64,000 nt of DNA from positions 558,001-622,000 of the forward strand of contig NZ_LIRF01000008.1 in the NCBI RefSeq assembly GCF_001297705.1, read 5' to 3'. Source of the DNA: Chryseobacterium sp. ERMR1:04. Its GTDB lineage: Bacteria; Bacteroidota; Bacteroidia; Flavobacteriales; Weeksellaceae. Positions 18,083 through 27,082 of the stretch are shown here, piece by piece. The notes beneath the pieces were generated by a model, which saw only the letters and a list, made by a program, of their open reading frames with translations, was not told where the DNA came from and did no database searches. The position numbers and the translations under genes are program-made. How positions within the stretch are numbered: the stretch's first letter is position 1; the number at the start of each line of letters is the position of its first letter.

Positions 18083-19414
18083 ATGTATAGTTTTTCACCA
18101 AAATTAAAATCAACTTCTATAATACTTCTTGTTGTAGGTTTAGTTCTATTTGGTATTGGTTTTTTCTTGAATAAAGGAATTAGCACAGAAAGAATAGAAC
18201 AAATGATGGAAGCTGTTCATGCTTCTGGTCATACTGCTCCTACACATTCAAGTGAAATGATCGGTCCTCAGGATCACGCTTCTCACTTGGAACATGCGGA
18301 ACTACAGATTCACAATCAGCCTTTAGCATCAATACACTTTGTAGCTGTATTTTTCTTTGGAGTGAGCTGCGCGGTATTATTTTTCTATTGTATTCAGCAT
18401 GCTGCTCACGCAGGATGGCCAATTATTATCACAAGAGTAATGGAAGCTATCGCTTCTTACATCCCTTACGGTGGTGCAATCTTGGTAATAATCATGATAT
18501 TGAATATTTTACACCAAGGTCACCTATTCCACTGGATGGATCCGGATTTAACAGATCCAAACTCTGCACATTTTGATGTGATCTTATACGAAAAGAAAAG
18601 ATTCTTAAATATTCCTTTCTATGCAATCAGAACGTTGATCTACGTTATCGGAGCATCATTCTTCGCATGGAAATTGAAAGCACAGTCTAAAAAAGTAGAT
18701 GATACAAAATCTTTAGTAGAGTATCAATTCCTTTACAGATGGGCAGTAGGATATATCGCATTCTTCGGGTTTGCTTCTGCAGCTTGGGCTTGGGACTGGT
18801 TGATGTCTATTGACCCTCACTGGTATTCTACAATGTACATCTGGTATTCAATGGTTAGCTGCCTATCAAGTGGTATTGCTGTTATCATTTTATTAAGTGT
18901 TTATCTTAAGAAAAATGGTTTCTTACCACAGTTCAATGACAATCACTTGCATGATTTAGGAGTATTCCTTTTCGCTACAAGTATGCTTTGGACGTACACA
19001 TGGTTCGCACAGTTTATGCTTTATTGGTATGCAAACGTACCGGAAGAGGTTAACTACTTCTTCGGAAGATTCCAACACTATGGTATTACTTTCTTACCAA
19101 TGTTGATCATCAACTTCTTATTACCATTATTGGTATTAGTAAGTAGCAGCATTAAGAGAAACTACAAAGTAGTTACAGTAATGGCTATCGTGGTTATTTT
19201 AGGTCACTTGTTAGATTACTTCAACATGGTAATGCCGGGAACGGTAGGACCTTACTGGAACACTCCAGAAGTATTCTTATTGATCTTAGGGGCTGTTTTA
19301 TTCGTAGTTGGATTGTTTATTTTTACGGTAATGTCTGCATTAGCTAAACTTAAATTGATTCCTACAGGTAACCCTTTCTTACATGAATCTGAAATTTATG
19401 AGTATCCTTTCTAA
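18083..19414 (+). CDS. actF: ACIII subunit ActF, NrfD-like membrane subunit
   Basis: A 443-residue polytopic protein with about ten helices, paralogous to ActC and annotated in the family as the second quinol:cytochrome c oxidoreductase membrane subunit. A His-rich periplasmic loop (HASGHTAPTHSSEM) follows the first helix; the WAWDWLMSIDPHWYSTMYIWY block is typical of the family. ActF is thought to support proton movement rather than bind quinol. It is the last gene before a strong terminator. No cytochrome oxidase genes follow, so the partner oxidase must be encoded elsewhere. Confidence 0.93.
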   Translation: MYSFSPKLKSTSIILLVVGLVLFGIGFFLNKGISTERIEQMMEAVHASGHTAPTHSSEMIGPQDHASHLEHAELQIHNQPLASIHFVAVFFFGVSCAVLFFYCIQHAAHAGWPIIITRVMEAIASYIPYGGAILVIIMILNILHQGHLFHWMDPDLTDPNSAHFDVILYEKKRFLNIPFYAIRTLIYVIGASFFAWKLKAQSKKVDDTKSLVEYQFLYRWAVGYIAFFGFASAAWAWDWLMSIDPHWYSTMYIWYSMVSCLSSGIAVIILLSVYLKKNGFLPQFNDNHLHDLGVFLFATSMLWTYTWFAQFMLYWYANVPEEVNYFFGRFQHYGITFLPMLIINFLLPLLVLVSSSIKRNYKVVTVMAIVVILGHLLDYFNMVMPGTVGPYWNTPEVFLLILGAVLFVVGLFIFTVMSALAKLKLIPTGNPFLHESEIYEYPF

Positions 19415-19439
19415 GGACTTGTAACAAAATAAAACTTTA

Positions 19440-19472
19440 AAAGACTGATTATTAATTAATCAGTCTTTTTTT
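19440..19472 (+). terminator. Terminator of the act operon
   Basis: AAAGACTGATTA pairs with TAATCAGTCTTT across a short AT-rich loop, followed by a T-run. Confidence 0.85.
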
Positions 19473-19555
19473 ATGGAATGAATTCACCATTTCAGGCAGC
19501 TTTTTTAAAATTGTTTCAATTTTAGACTGATTACACAACTTCTAAAAAAATCATT

Positions 19556-20572
19556 ATGAAAAAAAGTTATCTGTTTTACATGCTATTTGTTTTTGCATTT
19601 CAATTGATCAATGCACAATCCATCACTTTCATTTCCGGAAAAACCAATAAGCCTCTTCCCAAAGTTTCAGTTTTCGGAAAAGACGGAAGCATCCTGGCCT
19701 ATTCTGATATTGATGGAAAAATTGATAAAAAGTTGATAGACCCAGCTCAGGAAAAATTTCAAATTATATATGATAATTTTTCGGTGGCCACACTCTCCTA
19801 TTCAGATTTTACTCAAGACGTCATAAAACTCAATGACAGAGTAAAAGATATTGAAGCCGTAGTTATTAAAAATAATAAGCCTGCAAAATATATTTTTGTG
19901 AAAGGAAATTTTAATTCTTACGTAACCGTCAACAACAAACTGAATTGTTATACCGATGGAATTGTTACTTATATTTTTGATAATAAAACCAAGAAACTGA
20001 AAAGTACAAATGTTGAACAGTTCAGAGTCTACAAACTTGAAGATGCCAAGTTTGAAAAAAAGCAAACGGCAAATTGGGATTACGATTCAAATCTGGAAGT
20101 TCCGGATATGAAAGAAATAGGAAATATTCTAGAATATAAAAGTAAAAAATCTACCATCAAAGAATTGAAAGGTGAGCAAAAAGATCAACTTGAAATTACA
20201 GGTGAAGCGCTACAGAAAAAAGAATTTGCCTTGTTCGGATATCGATTCTTTGATATCAAAAGTATTTTAAATCTTTCCTATGAAAAAGGAAGTAAAAAAA
20301 CATTGCGCGATTTATTAGAATTTAACGAGATCAATTTTTTAAAGCTTAAACATAAAAGCGAACCTCAATACAATCAATTAATTCTTTACACCAACTTCTA
20401 CCCTACAGAATTAAACTTCAGCAATGACAATGATATTGAAAAAGTGAAATTCAGCACAAAAAACAGCAATTATCAAACAAAGTACTGGGAAAGCCCATCT
20501 TTTCCGAATATGCAGAGCGTTTTCAGCTCATTCTTTAAAGATGATTTAAAAGAACAACAAAATAAAAAATAA
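19556..20572 (+). CDS. Secreted protein with carboxypeptidase-regulatory-like N-terminus, function unknown
   Basis: A 338-residue protein with a signal peptide ending near residue 20 (INAQ). Residues ~22-60 (TFISGKTNKPLPKVSVFGKDG, then YSDIDGKID) look like the carboxypeptidase-regulatory-like beta domain common in Bacteroidota surface proteins. The rest is charged and Lys-rich with no motif I recognise. It stands alone between the act operon terminator and the promoter of the next lipoprotein. A periplasmic or outer-membrane location is inferred from the signal peptide only. Confidence 0.75.
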   Translation: MKKSYLFYMLFVFAFQLINAQSITFISGKTNKPLPKVSVFGKDGSILAYSDIDGKIDKKLIDPAQEKFQIIYDNFSVATLSYSDFTQDVIKLNDRVKDIEAVVIKNNKPAKYIFVKGNFNSYVTVNNKLNCYTDGIVTYIFDNKTKKLKSTNVEQFRVYKLEDAKFEKKQTANWDYDSNLEVPDMKEIGNILEYKSKKSTIKELKGEQKDQLEITGEALQKKEFALFGYRFFDIKSILNLSYEKGSKKTLRDLLEFNEINFLKLKHKSEPQYNQLILYTNFYPTELNFSNDNDIEKVKFSTKNSNYQTKYWESPSFPNMQSVFSSFFKDDLKEQQNKK

Positions 20573-20598
20573 AAAATGCCTATTCCTAAAGGTTTTAT

Positions 20599-20606
20599 TA
20601 AATTTG
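20599..20606 (+). promoter_or_regulatory. -7 box of the lipoprotein-apt unit
   Basis: TAAATTTG matches TAnnTTTG and lies 16 bases before the ATG at 20623. Confidence 0.55.
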
Positions 20607-20622
20607 TAGCAAACAATCAAAA

Positions 20623-21819
20623 ATGAAAAAGTTTTCTTTTCTACTAGTTTTCAGTCTATTGCTTTTTACAGCATGTAAAAAAGATCATGTAGATGCTACC
20701 AGTACAAGAACTTTACAGTCTAGTATCAATGATATGACTTCTAGTCTTCCAACCATTAAACAGATAAAATTTAATGAGGCTCTTTATATTCTTAAAACAT
20801 TTGGAGTAGAAGCTGATGGCGATGTAAATGAATTGAAAGCTCTTGGCCAGCTTATTAACGGGAAAAAAGTTCCTGAAATTCTATCGCTGGCAGATCAGGT
20901 TGCACAGAAAAACGGTATCGAATGGGCAAGTACTGCCCCACCTTCATTAGGAGAAATGAATATCTTTGGAGATGATAAAGCAAAAGAAAGTGATCCTAAT
21001 GATGTTAAAGCAAACTCATTAAGCATCATAACAAGACCTTCAGCAGATGACGGAAATGGCTCAACGGCTATTCAGATCATTCCAAGATTGGTAGATAATG
21101 CAGGAAATCCTGTTTCATTTACAGGAGCTGGTTTAGAAGCGACCTTAGAAGTATTCAGTAATGGAGTAAGACTTTCTACTGCTAAAAACCTGATGCAGGA
21201 TAATAATTTCAAAGGATTCAACTTGAAATTCTCATCACTTCTTGCTTCAAAAGTAGTTGATAATAAAATTGACATCACCGTTTCTGTAAAGACTACTGCA
21301 AAAACATTCAAAATGTCTAAAATCGGGTTAGATGTGAATCCATCTGCATTGAAAGTTCCTGCACCACCAAAAGTAGATTCTACAGCAGTAACTACAGATC
21401 CTGCAGTAATTGATCCTAACAACCCTTCAGCTACCATTCCAACGGCTCCAACAGATCCTGCATCAGCAACTACAGCTCCTGCAACTCCAAAGCAGCCCGT
21501 TGCAGATCCTAAAAATACAGTAACTAAATTTTTAAATAACGTAAGTTCACAAAATTTAAAAGCAGCATTTGAATCTTCAAACAATCCAAACTGGGGAAGC
21601 TATGAGTCTTTCTCTAACCCAACTTCAGGATTTGGATCAGTGAAAAATGTAAGCGTTAAGAATATTACATCCAACGCAACAAACCCGAATAATGCAAGCG
21701 TAAATGCAACTTACGATGTTACTGATAAAAGTGGAAAAACAACTGCTTTAAAAGTAACTTTCGGACTTAAAAATGTAAACGGAGACTGGAAAATTTCCAG
21801 CTATAAAATAAACCCATAA
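20623..21819 (+). CDS. Lipoprotein of unknown function with Pro/Ala/Thr-rich linker
   Basis: A 398-residue lipoprotein (lipobox LFTAC, Cys18). An N-terminal helical domain and a beta-rich central domain (about residues 130-245) are followed by a Pro/Ala/Thr/Asp-rich linker at ~250-295. A C-terminal domain of about 95 residues starts at NTVTKFLNNVSSQNLKAAF and ends GDWKISSYKINP; its layout resembles NTF2/DUF4878-like folds, but this is tentative. The stop codon abuts the apt start with no spacing, so the two may be translationally coupled despite no obvious shared role. Confidence 0.78.
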   Translation: MKKFSFLLVFSLLLFTACKKDHVDATSTRTLQSSINDMTSSLPTIKQIKFNEALYILKTFGVEADGDVNELKALGQLINGKKVPEILSLADQVAQKNGIEWASTAPPSLGEMNIFGDDKAKESDPNDVKANSLSIITRPSADDGNGSTAIQIIPRLVDNAGNPVSFTGAGLEATLEVFSNGVRLSTAKNLMQDNNFKGFNLKFSSLLASKVVDNKIDITVSVKTTAKTFKMSKIGLDVNPSALKVPAPPKVDSTAVTTDPAVIDPNNPSATIPTAPTDPASATTAPATPKQPVADPKNTVTKFLNNVSSQNLKAAFESSNNPNWGSYESFSNPTSGFGSVKNVSVKNITSNATNPNNASVNATYDVTDKSGKTTALKVTFGLKNVNGDWKISSYKINP

Positions 21820-22356
21820 ATGGCTTCAAAAGAACTCATCAAAAAACTAGAAGATACAATTGAGAATATTGCCGATTTTCCGATTCCCGGAATTCAGTTT
21901 AAAGACATCTCTCCTATTTTCTTAGACCCAAAACTTTACGAAGAGGTAATTAAAGATCTGGTAGCTTTCAGTAAAGGAAAAGTAGATGCAGTCTGCGGAA
22001 TTGAAAGCCGAGGCTATTTATTCGGAATTGCGATTGCAGTGGCATTAGAAGTTCCGTTTATCTTAATCAGAAAAGCAGGGAAACTTCCTCCACCCATCAT
22101 TTCAGAAAAATATGACCTGGAATATGGAAGTGCAGTAATCGAAACCCGCGAAGGACAGATAAAAAAAGGACAAAGAGTTTTAATTCATGACGATCTATTG
22201 GCAACAGGCGGAACTACAGAAGCTGCGGCAAAATTAGTAGAAAAGCAAGGAGCAATCGTTAGTCAGTTCAGTTTCCTTATTGGTCTTACGGGATTAAACG
22301 GTGATGAAAAATTAAAAAAATTCAACTCCGAGATCTATCATATTTTAGAATATTAA
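21820..22356 (+). CDS. apt: Adenine phosphoribosyltransferase
   Basis: A 178-residue type I phosphoribosyltransferase. The N-terminal block FPIPGIQFKDISPIF is diagnostic of Apt, and the PRPP-binding motif VLIHDDLLATGGTTEAA is intact near residues 124-140. It salvages adenine and PRPP to AMP in the cytoplasm. Length is normal. It begins immediately after the stop of the preceding lipoprotein gene and has no promoter of its own. Confidence 0.96.
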   Translation: MASKELIKKLEDTIENIADFPIPGIQFKDISPIFLDPKLYEEVIKDLVAFSKGKVDAVCGIESRGYLFGIAIAVALEVPFILIRKAGKLPPPIISEKYDLEYGSAVIETREGQIKKGQRVLIHDDLLATGGTTEAAAKLVEKQGAIVSQFSFLIGLTGLNGDEKLKKFNSEIYHILEY

Positions 22357-22485
22357 AAATTATAAATAAAAGATGCTTTACAATCATACTGCCTCTTTTT
22401 CAATGTAAACACCGGCAAATTTTGGGCGTTTAAATGATTTATCTAAAGCTTTACTATAGTTTTATTAATAATACCCTTAAAGTAT

Positions 22486-22516
22486 TTTGTAAATCATTCA
22501 GAAACAATTAAATTTG
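22486..22516 (+). promoter_or_regulatory. Full Bacteroidota promoter of the TPR-ribH unit
   Basis: TTTG at 22486-22489 and TAAATTTG at 22509-22516 are separated by 19 bases, the spacing expected for the -33/-7 pair. It is one of the best two-part promoter matches in the window. Confidence 0.75.
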
Positions 22517-22537
22517 CAATTCAATTTTTAAGAATTT

Positions 22538-23245
22538 ATGGCAAAACTTGCAAAGAATGCTCAAAACGAGCAAGAAGGTAAAGAAACAGTAGAGTTTTTT
22601 AAAGACCTTGATAGAGAGGCTTTAAACACTGAAAGATTTCTTGAAAAATATTCAAAGCCTCTAGGTATTGTTTTTGGCGCACTTATTTTAGGTGTTCTAG
22701 GGTTTTTCGCTTATAAGCAATTTATTGTAGCTCCTCAGAATGCGGAAGCTATGAAAACTTTCCTTTCTGCTCAGAAAAATCTTATGGAAGGAAAAGATAA
22801 AGAAGCTTTAGGTGGTAAATCTGCTGCAAACCCAGGTTTTGTAGGTACTTATAACGACTATTCTTCTACTAACGTTGGTAAACTTGCAGGATATAACGCT
22901 GGTTTATTAAAATTCAAAGAAGGAAAGTTCCAGGAAGCTTATGATCTTTTAGATCAATTTTCATCTGACAACAAAACATTGGTAGCAATGAAGTTTGGTG
23001 CAATGGCAGATGCAAAATCAGGTCTTAACAAAAATGATGAAGCTTTATCATTATTAGACAAAGCATCTTCTGCATCTTCTGATCCTTATACTACTTACTA
23101 TTTCACAAGAAAAGCAGGGATCTTAGCATTAGGATTAAAGAAAAACGCAGAGGCTAAAAAATATTTTTCTGCAATTGACGAAAAATATCAGGACTATGAC
23201 AACGGAATGTCTGATTCTTATATTGAAATGACTAAATATTACTAA
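22538..23245 (+). CDS. Membrane-anchored tetratricopeptide-repeat protein (YfgM-like layout)
   Basis: A 235-residue protein with a charged cytoplasmic N-terminus, one transmembrane helix at about residues 43-62 and a helical C-terminal region with TPR-like repeats (YNAGLLKFKEGKFQEAYDLL and the following units). The layout is like YfgM/TPR anchors that act with secretion or periplasmic chaperone systems, but that role is inference. It lies 3 bases before ribH and shares its promoter. Confidence 0.82.
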   Translation: MAKLAKNAQNEQEGKETVEFFKDLDREALNTERFLEKYSKPLGIVFGALILGVLGFFAYKQFIVAPQNAEAMKTFLSAQKNLMEGKDKEALGGKSAANPGFVGTYNDYSSTNVGKLAGYNAGLLKFKEGKFQEAYDLLDQFSSDNKTLVAMKFGAMADAKSGLNKNDEALSLLDKASSASSDPYTTYYFTRKAGILALGLKKNAEAKKYFSAIDEKYQDYDNGMSDSYIEMTKYY

Positions 23246-23248
23246 AAA

Positions 23249-23767
23249 ATGGCAACAGTTAATCTATCCGATTACAAGCCACTTCATATAACTAATGCCG
23301 AAGATTTTTCTATCGGCATTGTTTTTTCTGAGTGGAATGATTTTGTAACATACAATCTTCGTGATGCAGCTTTGGAAATCCTTGAAAAAGAAGGCGTAAA
23401 AGCTGAAAATATAAAGCTCTTCCCTGTTCCGGGAGCATTTGAGCTTAGCTATGCAAGCATGCAGCTTTGCAAAGAGAGGAAATACGACGCGGTAATTGCC
23501 ATAGGTTGCGTGATCCGTGGAGAAACACCTCACTTCGATTTCGTTTGCTCAGCAGTAGCTCAGGGAATTAAAGACTGTAATATCTTAACCGATACTCCAA
23601 CGATTTTCTGTGTATTAACAGATGATACCAAAGACCAGTCTATCGCTAGAAGCGGTGGTGATCTTGGAAACAAAGGAGTGGAAGCAGCCGTTACAGCATT
23701 AAGAATGATAGATTTCAAAAAGAATCTTTCTGAGAAAACCGGAAATATCGGTTTCGGACACTCATAA
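23249..23767 (+). CDS. ribH: 6,7-dimethyl-8-ribityllumazine synthase
   Basis: A 172-residue RibH, which condenses the pyrimidine intermediate with dihydroxybutanone phosphate in riboflavin synthesis. Key blocks seen are the substrate-binding FSEWNDF, the VPGAFELSYA segment and IGCVIRGETPHFDFVC with the active-site His. The C-terminus (RSGGDLGNKGVEAA) is also typical. The preceding TPR gene is 3 bases away and a strong terminator follows. Confidence 0.96.
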   Translation: MATVNLSDYKPLHITNAEDFSIGIVFSEWNDFVTYNLRDAALEILEKEGVKAENIKLFPVPGAFELSYASMQLCKERKYDAVIAIGCVIRGETPHFDFVCSAVAQGIKDCNILTDTPTIFCVLTDDTKDQSIARSGGDLGNKGVEAAVTALRMIDFKKNLSEKTGNIGFGHS

Positions 23768-23792
23768 ATTGAGATTCATTATCAACTCATAC

Positions 23793-23822
23793 AAAAGGAC
23801 TATTGCTTATAGTCCTTTTTTT
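23793..23822 (+). terminator. Terminator after ribH
   Basis: AAAAGGACTAT pairs perfectly with ATAGTCCTTTT around a 5-base loop, followed by a T-run. Confidence 0.85.
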
Positions 23823-23932
23823 ATTTTCCAGGTTTCTCTATAAATCTAACTTTTCTTATGAAAATTAGCTTGTAAAAAACCTATTCCACAAGATGTTTTT
23901 ACTTTTTTTATAAATTGATTCTGAACAAAAAC

Positions 23933-23940
23933 TATCTTTG
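23933..23940 (+). promoter_or_regulatory. -7 box of the sulfatase-family gene
   Basis: TATCTTTG matches TAnnTTTG and lies 21 bases before the ATG at 23962. Confidence 0.5.
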
Positions 23941-23961
23941 TGAAAACTTAATTCATACCTA

Positions 23962-26040
23962 ATGTTCTCACAAAAAATAAAACCCTTCCTATATTTAGGA
24001 GCTTTTTATCTTATTATTTCTTTAATAGTAAGAATCGTGTTTTTATTTCACCCTATAACCACGGCGAGCTTTGGCTTTTTTGAAGTACTAAAAGTTTTAT
24101 CCATTGGGATTATTAACGATATTTTTGTTTTCGTTTTAGCCAGTATTTTTCTGGCGCTCTATTTTTTGTTTTTATCAAATACGAAATACAAAAAACCTTA
24201 CGGACAGATCATATTAGGAATATTCGTTTTGTTTTTCCTCTATATATTGGTTATTCCAAATAATATTTTTAAACAATACGGAGGTTCTATTGCAGAGGTT
24301 GCCCTTGCTTTTATAGGACTAAAGACGCTTTTCTTTGCAGCGATGTTATTCTTCCCTGCCCAAAGGATAAAAATCAGGAATACACTCTATTTCATCGTTG
24401 TATTTTTATATACCACCGTTATTATTTTTAATGCAGTAAGTGAGTATTTCTTCTATAATGAATTTGGTTTGCGTTATAATTTCATTGCTGTAGATTACCT
24501 TATTTATACCAATGAAGTGATTGGAAATATCATGGAAAGTTATCCTGTTATTCCTCTATTCCTAGCCATATCTGCGGTATCGCTTACGATTACCTGGATG
24601 ATTTTCAGAAGAACTAAAAACGAACTTTTAGACCTTCCCAACCTGAAACAGAAGTTCATTCTATTGGGATCGTTCATTGTATTGGCTGGAGTAAGTTTAT
24701 TAGGATTAAGTTTTACTACGAAAATAACCTCGCCGAATGTCTTCGCAGAAGAAATTGAAGCGAATGGATTGCCTAAATTCTATTGGGCATTTACGCATAA
24801 CGAACTTGATTATTTTCAGTTCTATCCTAAAATAGATCAAAAGCTGGCGGAAAATAATTTTTTAAGTCAGTTTTCTGAACCTAAGCTTACCCGAAATATT
24901 ACATCAGATCAACCTGAATTAAAGAAAAACGTTGTGTTGATTTCGATTGAAAGTTTATCGGCAGAGTTTATGGAGCATTATGGAAATACCCAAAAATTAA
25001 CGCCTTTCCTGGATAGTCTTGCCAATCATTCTATCATGTTTACGAATCTTTATGCAACCGGAAACAGAACAGTTCGTGGCTTGGAAGCATTGACGCTTTG
25101 TATTCCGCCAACAGCAGGAGAAAGTATTATTAAAAGAGAAAATAATAAGAATAAATTCACCACCGGAAGTGTTTTCAAATCTAAAGGCTATGATGTGAAG
25201 TTTTTATACGGCGGATACAGCTATTTTGATAATATGCAGGATTTCTTTGCCGGAAACGGATACGGAATTGTTGATAGAAACAACTTCAAACCCGAAGAAA
25301 TATCTTTCGCAAATGTTTGGGGGGTTGCTGATGAAGATATGGCGAGAAAAGCAATTCAGGTAATGAATGCTGAAGCAAAATCTGGAAAGCCATTTTTCAA
25401 CCATTGGATGACGGTTTCTAACCACAGACCTTTCACGTATCCTGATGGAAGAGTTGATATTCCCGGAAATGCAAAATCTCGTGAAGGTGGCGTAAAATAT
25501 ACAGATTACTCTCTTAAACTGTTTTTTGATATGGCTAAAAAACAAGATTGGTATAAAAATACAGTCTTCGTGATTATTGCCGATCATTGTGCTTCCAGTG
25601 CAGGAGATACAGAATTGCCAATGGATAAATATAAAATTCCTGCTTTGGTGTATTCTGACGGATTTATTCAACCTCAAAAATTTGATCAGGTGATGTCTCA
25701 AATAGATGTGATGCCTACTGTTTTTGGATTGTTGAACTTTAATTATCAATCTAAATTTTTAGGTCAGGACGTTTTCAAAAAAGAATTTCAGCCTAAAGCT
25801 TATATTGCAACGTATCAGGATCTTGGGTTTGTAAAAGATGATCATTTAACGGTTATTTCTCCTGTGAGAATGATAAGACAATATTCTTTAAAACAAAAAC
25901 CAAGTCAGTTATCTCCTCAATTCAATATTTATTATGATGAAAATATTATAAAAGATCATAATCAAAAACTGGTTGACGAAACAATTTCGGCCTATCAGTC
26001 TACTTCTTACTGGATAAAAAATAACAACTTGAATCGTTAA
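23962..26040 (+). CDS. LtaS-like membrane sulfatase / phosphoglycerol transferase family protein
   Basis: A 692-residue protein with about five N-terminal transmembrane helices (roughly residues 1-250) and an extracytoplasmic sulfatase-type domain. The domain has the metal-binding block VVLISIESLSAEFM, the nucleophile-Thr region ATGNRTVRGLEAL and a second metal site IIADHCAS. This is the layout of LTA synthase and of phosphoglycerol or phosphoethanolamine transferases. Bacteroidota lack lipoteichoic acid, so modification of a membrane lipid or glycan is more likely. Single-gene unit with its own promoter and terminator. Confidence 0.9.
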   Translation: MFSQKIKPFLYLGAFYLIISLIVRIVFLFHPITTASFGFFEVLKVLSIGIINDIFVFVLASIFLALYFLFLSNTKYKKPYGQIILGIFVLFFLYILVIPNNIFKQYGGSIAEVALAFIGLKTLFFAAMLFFPAQRIKIRNTLYFIVVFLYTTVIIFNAVSEYFFYNEFGLRYNFIAVDYLIYTNEVIGNIMESYPVIPLFLAISAVSLTITWMIFRRTKNELLDLPNLKQKFILLGSFIVLAGVSLLGLSFTTKITSPNVFAEEIEANGLPKFYWAFTHNELDYFQFYPKIDQKLAENNFLSQFSEPKLTRNITSDQPELKKNVVLISIESLSAEFMEHYGNTQKLTPFLDSLANHSIMFTNLYATGNRTVRGLEALTLCIPPTAGESIIKRENNKNKFTTGSVFKSKGYDVKFLYGGYSYFDNMQDFFAGNGYGIVDRNNFKPEEISFANVWGVADEDMARKAIQVMNAEAKSGKPFFNHWMTVSNHRPFTYPDGRVDIPGNAKSREGGVKYTDYSLKLFFDMAKKQDWYKNTVFVIIADHCASSAGDTELPMDKYKIPALVYSDGFIQPQKFDQVMSQIDVMPTVFGLLNFNYQSKFLGQDVFKKEFQPKAYIATYQDLGFVKDDHLTVISPVRMIRQYSLKQKPSQLSPQFNIYYDENIIKDHNQKLVDETISAYQSTSYWIKNNNLNR

Positions 26041-26054
26041 TTAAAAAGTATATT

Positions 26055-26083
26055 TTACCTGATCATTCAGCAGGTAATTTTTT
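26055..26083 (+). terminator. Terminator after the sulfatase-family gene
   Basis: TTACCTG (26055-26061) pairs with CAGGTAA (26071-26077) and is followed by six T residues. Confidence 0.75.
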
Positions 26084-26134
26084 ACTGTTACTATTAATTT
26101 TATATTTTTAACTTTATACATAAAATTACAAACT

Positions 26135-26998
26135 ATGAAATGGACAGACGATAGAGGTGGAAACGTTGAAGACCGTCGCGGAAGCGGTGGCAGCAGCGGA
26201 GGTGCCATTGTAGGTGGCGGATTGGGAACTTTAATTATTGCTGCTATCATCTTCTTTCTGGGAGGAGATCCTTCCAGTATATTAAGTTCTGGCAGTATGT
26301 CTTCATCCCAACCCCAGACCGAACAGAGAGAATTATCAGCCAACGATAAGAAAATCGGAGAAATGGTAGATATGATGGGAAAATGGAATATCCTTACATG
26401 GGACCAGATTTTCAAAGAAAATAGCATGAGTTATACCCCACCTAAAATTGTTCTTTTTTCACAAACGACTCAGTCAGGATGCGGAACAGCACAATCTGCA
26501 ATGGGCCCGTTTTATTGTCCGGCTGACCAGAAAGTTTATATGGATATGAGCTTTTTTAATGAACTACAGGATAAATTTGGTGCAAAAGTGACTGAATTTA
26601 CCATTGCTTATGTATTGGCTCATGAAGTAGGACACCATGTACAAACTCTTTTAGGAACTACCCAAAAAGTGGATGCGCTTAGAAGAAGTGGAAGATATTC
26701 TGAAGCAGAAATGAACAGAGTTTCTGTCGCAACCGAATTACAGGCTGATTTCTATGCCGGAGTTTGGGCAAAAAAAACAGATTCCAGAGAGCATATTTTA
26801 GAACCCGGTGATATTGAGTCTGCTATTGAAGCTGCACAAGCTGTTGGAGATGATAATATTCAGAAAAGATCTCAGGGATATGTAAACCAGGAAAGCTTTA
26901 CCCACGGTTCATCTGCACAGCGTAAAGAATGGTTTATGAAAGGCTATAATACCGGAGATATCAGACAAGGTGATACTTTCAACCAATTACTTAAATAA
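26135..26998 (+). CDS. YpfJ-family neutral zinc metallopeptidase
   Basis: A 287-residue protein of the putative neutral zinc metallopeptidase family (YpfJ). It begins with the family signature MKWTDDRGG...NVEDRRG, has a Gly-rich stretch and one transmembrane helix near residues 28-48, then the catalytic domain with the zinc motif HEVGHH near residue 170 and a downstream ELQADFYAG block supplying the third ligand. It is expected in the inner membrane facing the periplasm. Substrate unknown. Confidence 0.92.
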   Translation: MKWTDDRGGNVEDRRGSGGSSGGAIVGGGLGTLIIAAIIFFLGGDPSSILSSGSMSSSQPQTEQRELSANDKKIGEMVDMMGKWNILTWDQIFKENSMSYTPPKIVLFSQTTQSGCGTAQSAMGPFYCPADQKVYMDMSFFNELQDKFGAKVTEFTIAYVLAHEVGHHVQTLLGTTQKVDALRRSGRYSEAEMNRVSVATELQADFYAGVWAKKTDSREHILEPGDIESAIEAAQAVGDDNIQKRSQGYVNQESFTHGSSAQRKEWFMKGYNTGDIRQGDTFNQLLK

Positions 26999-27057
26999 GT
27001 ATTTCCAGAAATATTTAAAATTAATATTAAATTAAATTTCCTGTAACATATAGAAGT

Positions 27058-27065
27058 TACATTTG
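27058..27065 (+). promoter_or_regulatory. -7 box of the glycerophosphodiesterase gene
   Basis: TACATTTG matches TAnnTTTG and lies 17 bases before the ATG at 27083. Confidence 0.5.
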
Positions 27066-27082
27066 AGGTCTAAACTCAATGT

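Noticed and set aside
21072..21584. 170-residue minus-strand frame opposite the lipoprotein gene
   Set aside because: Gly/Ala/Val-rich shadow of the Pro/Ala/Thr linker with no start signal.
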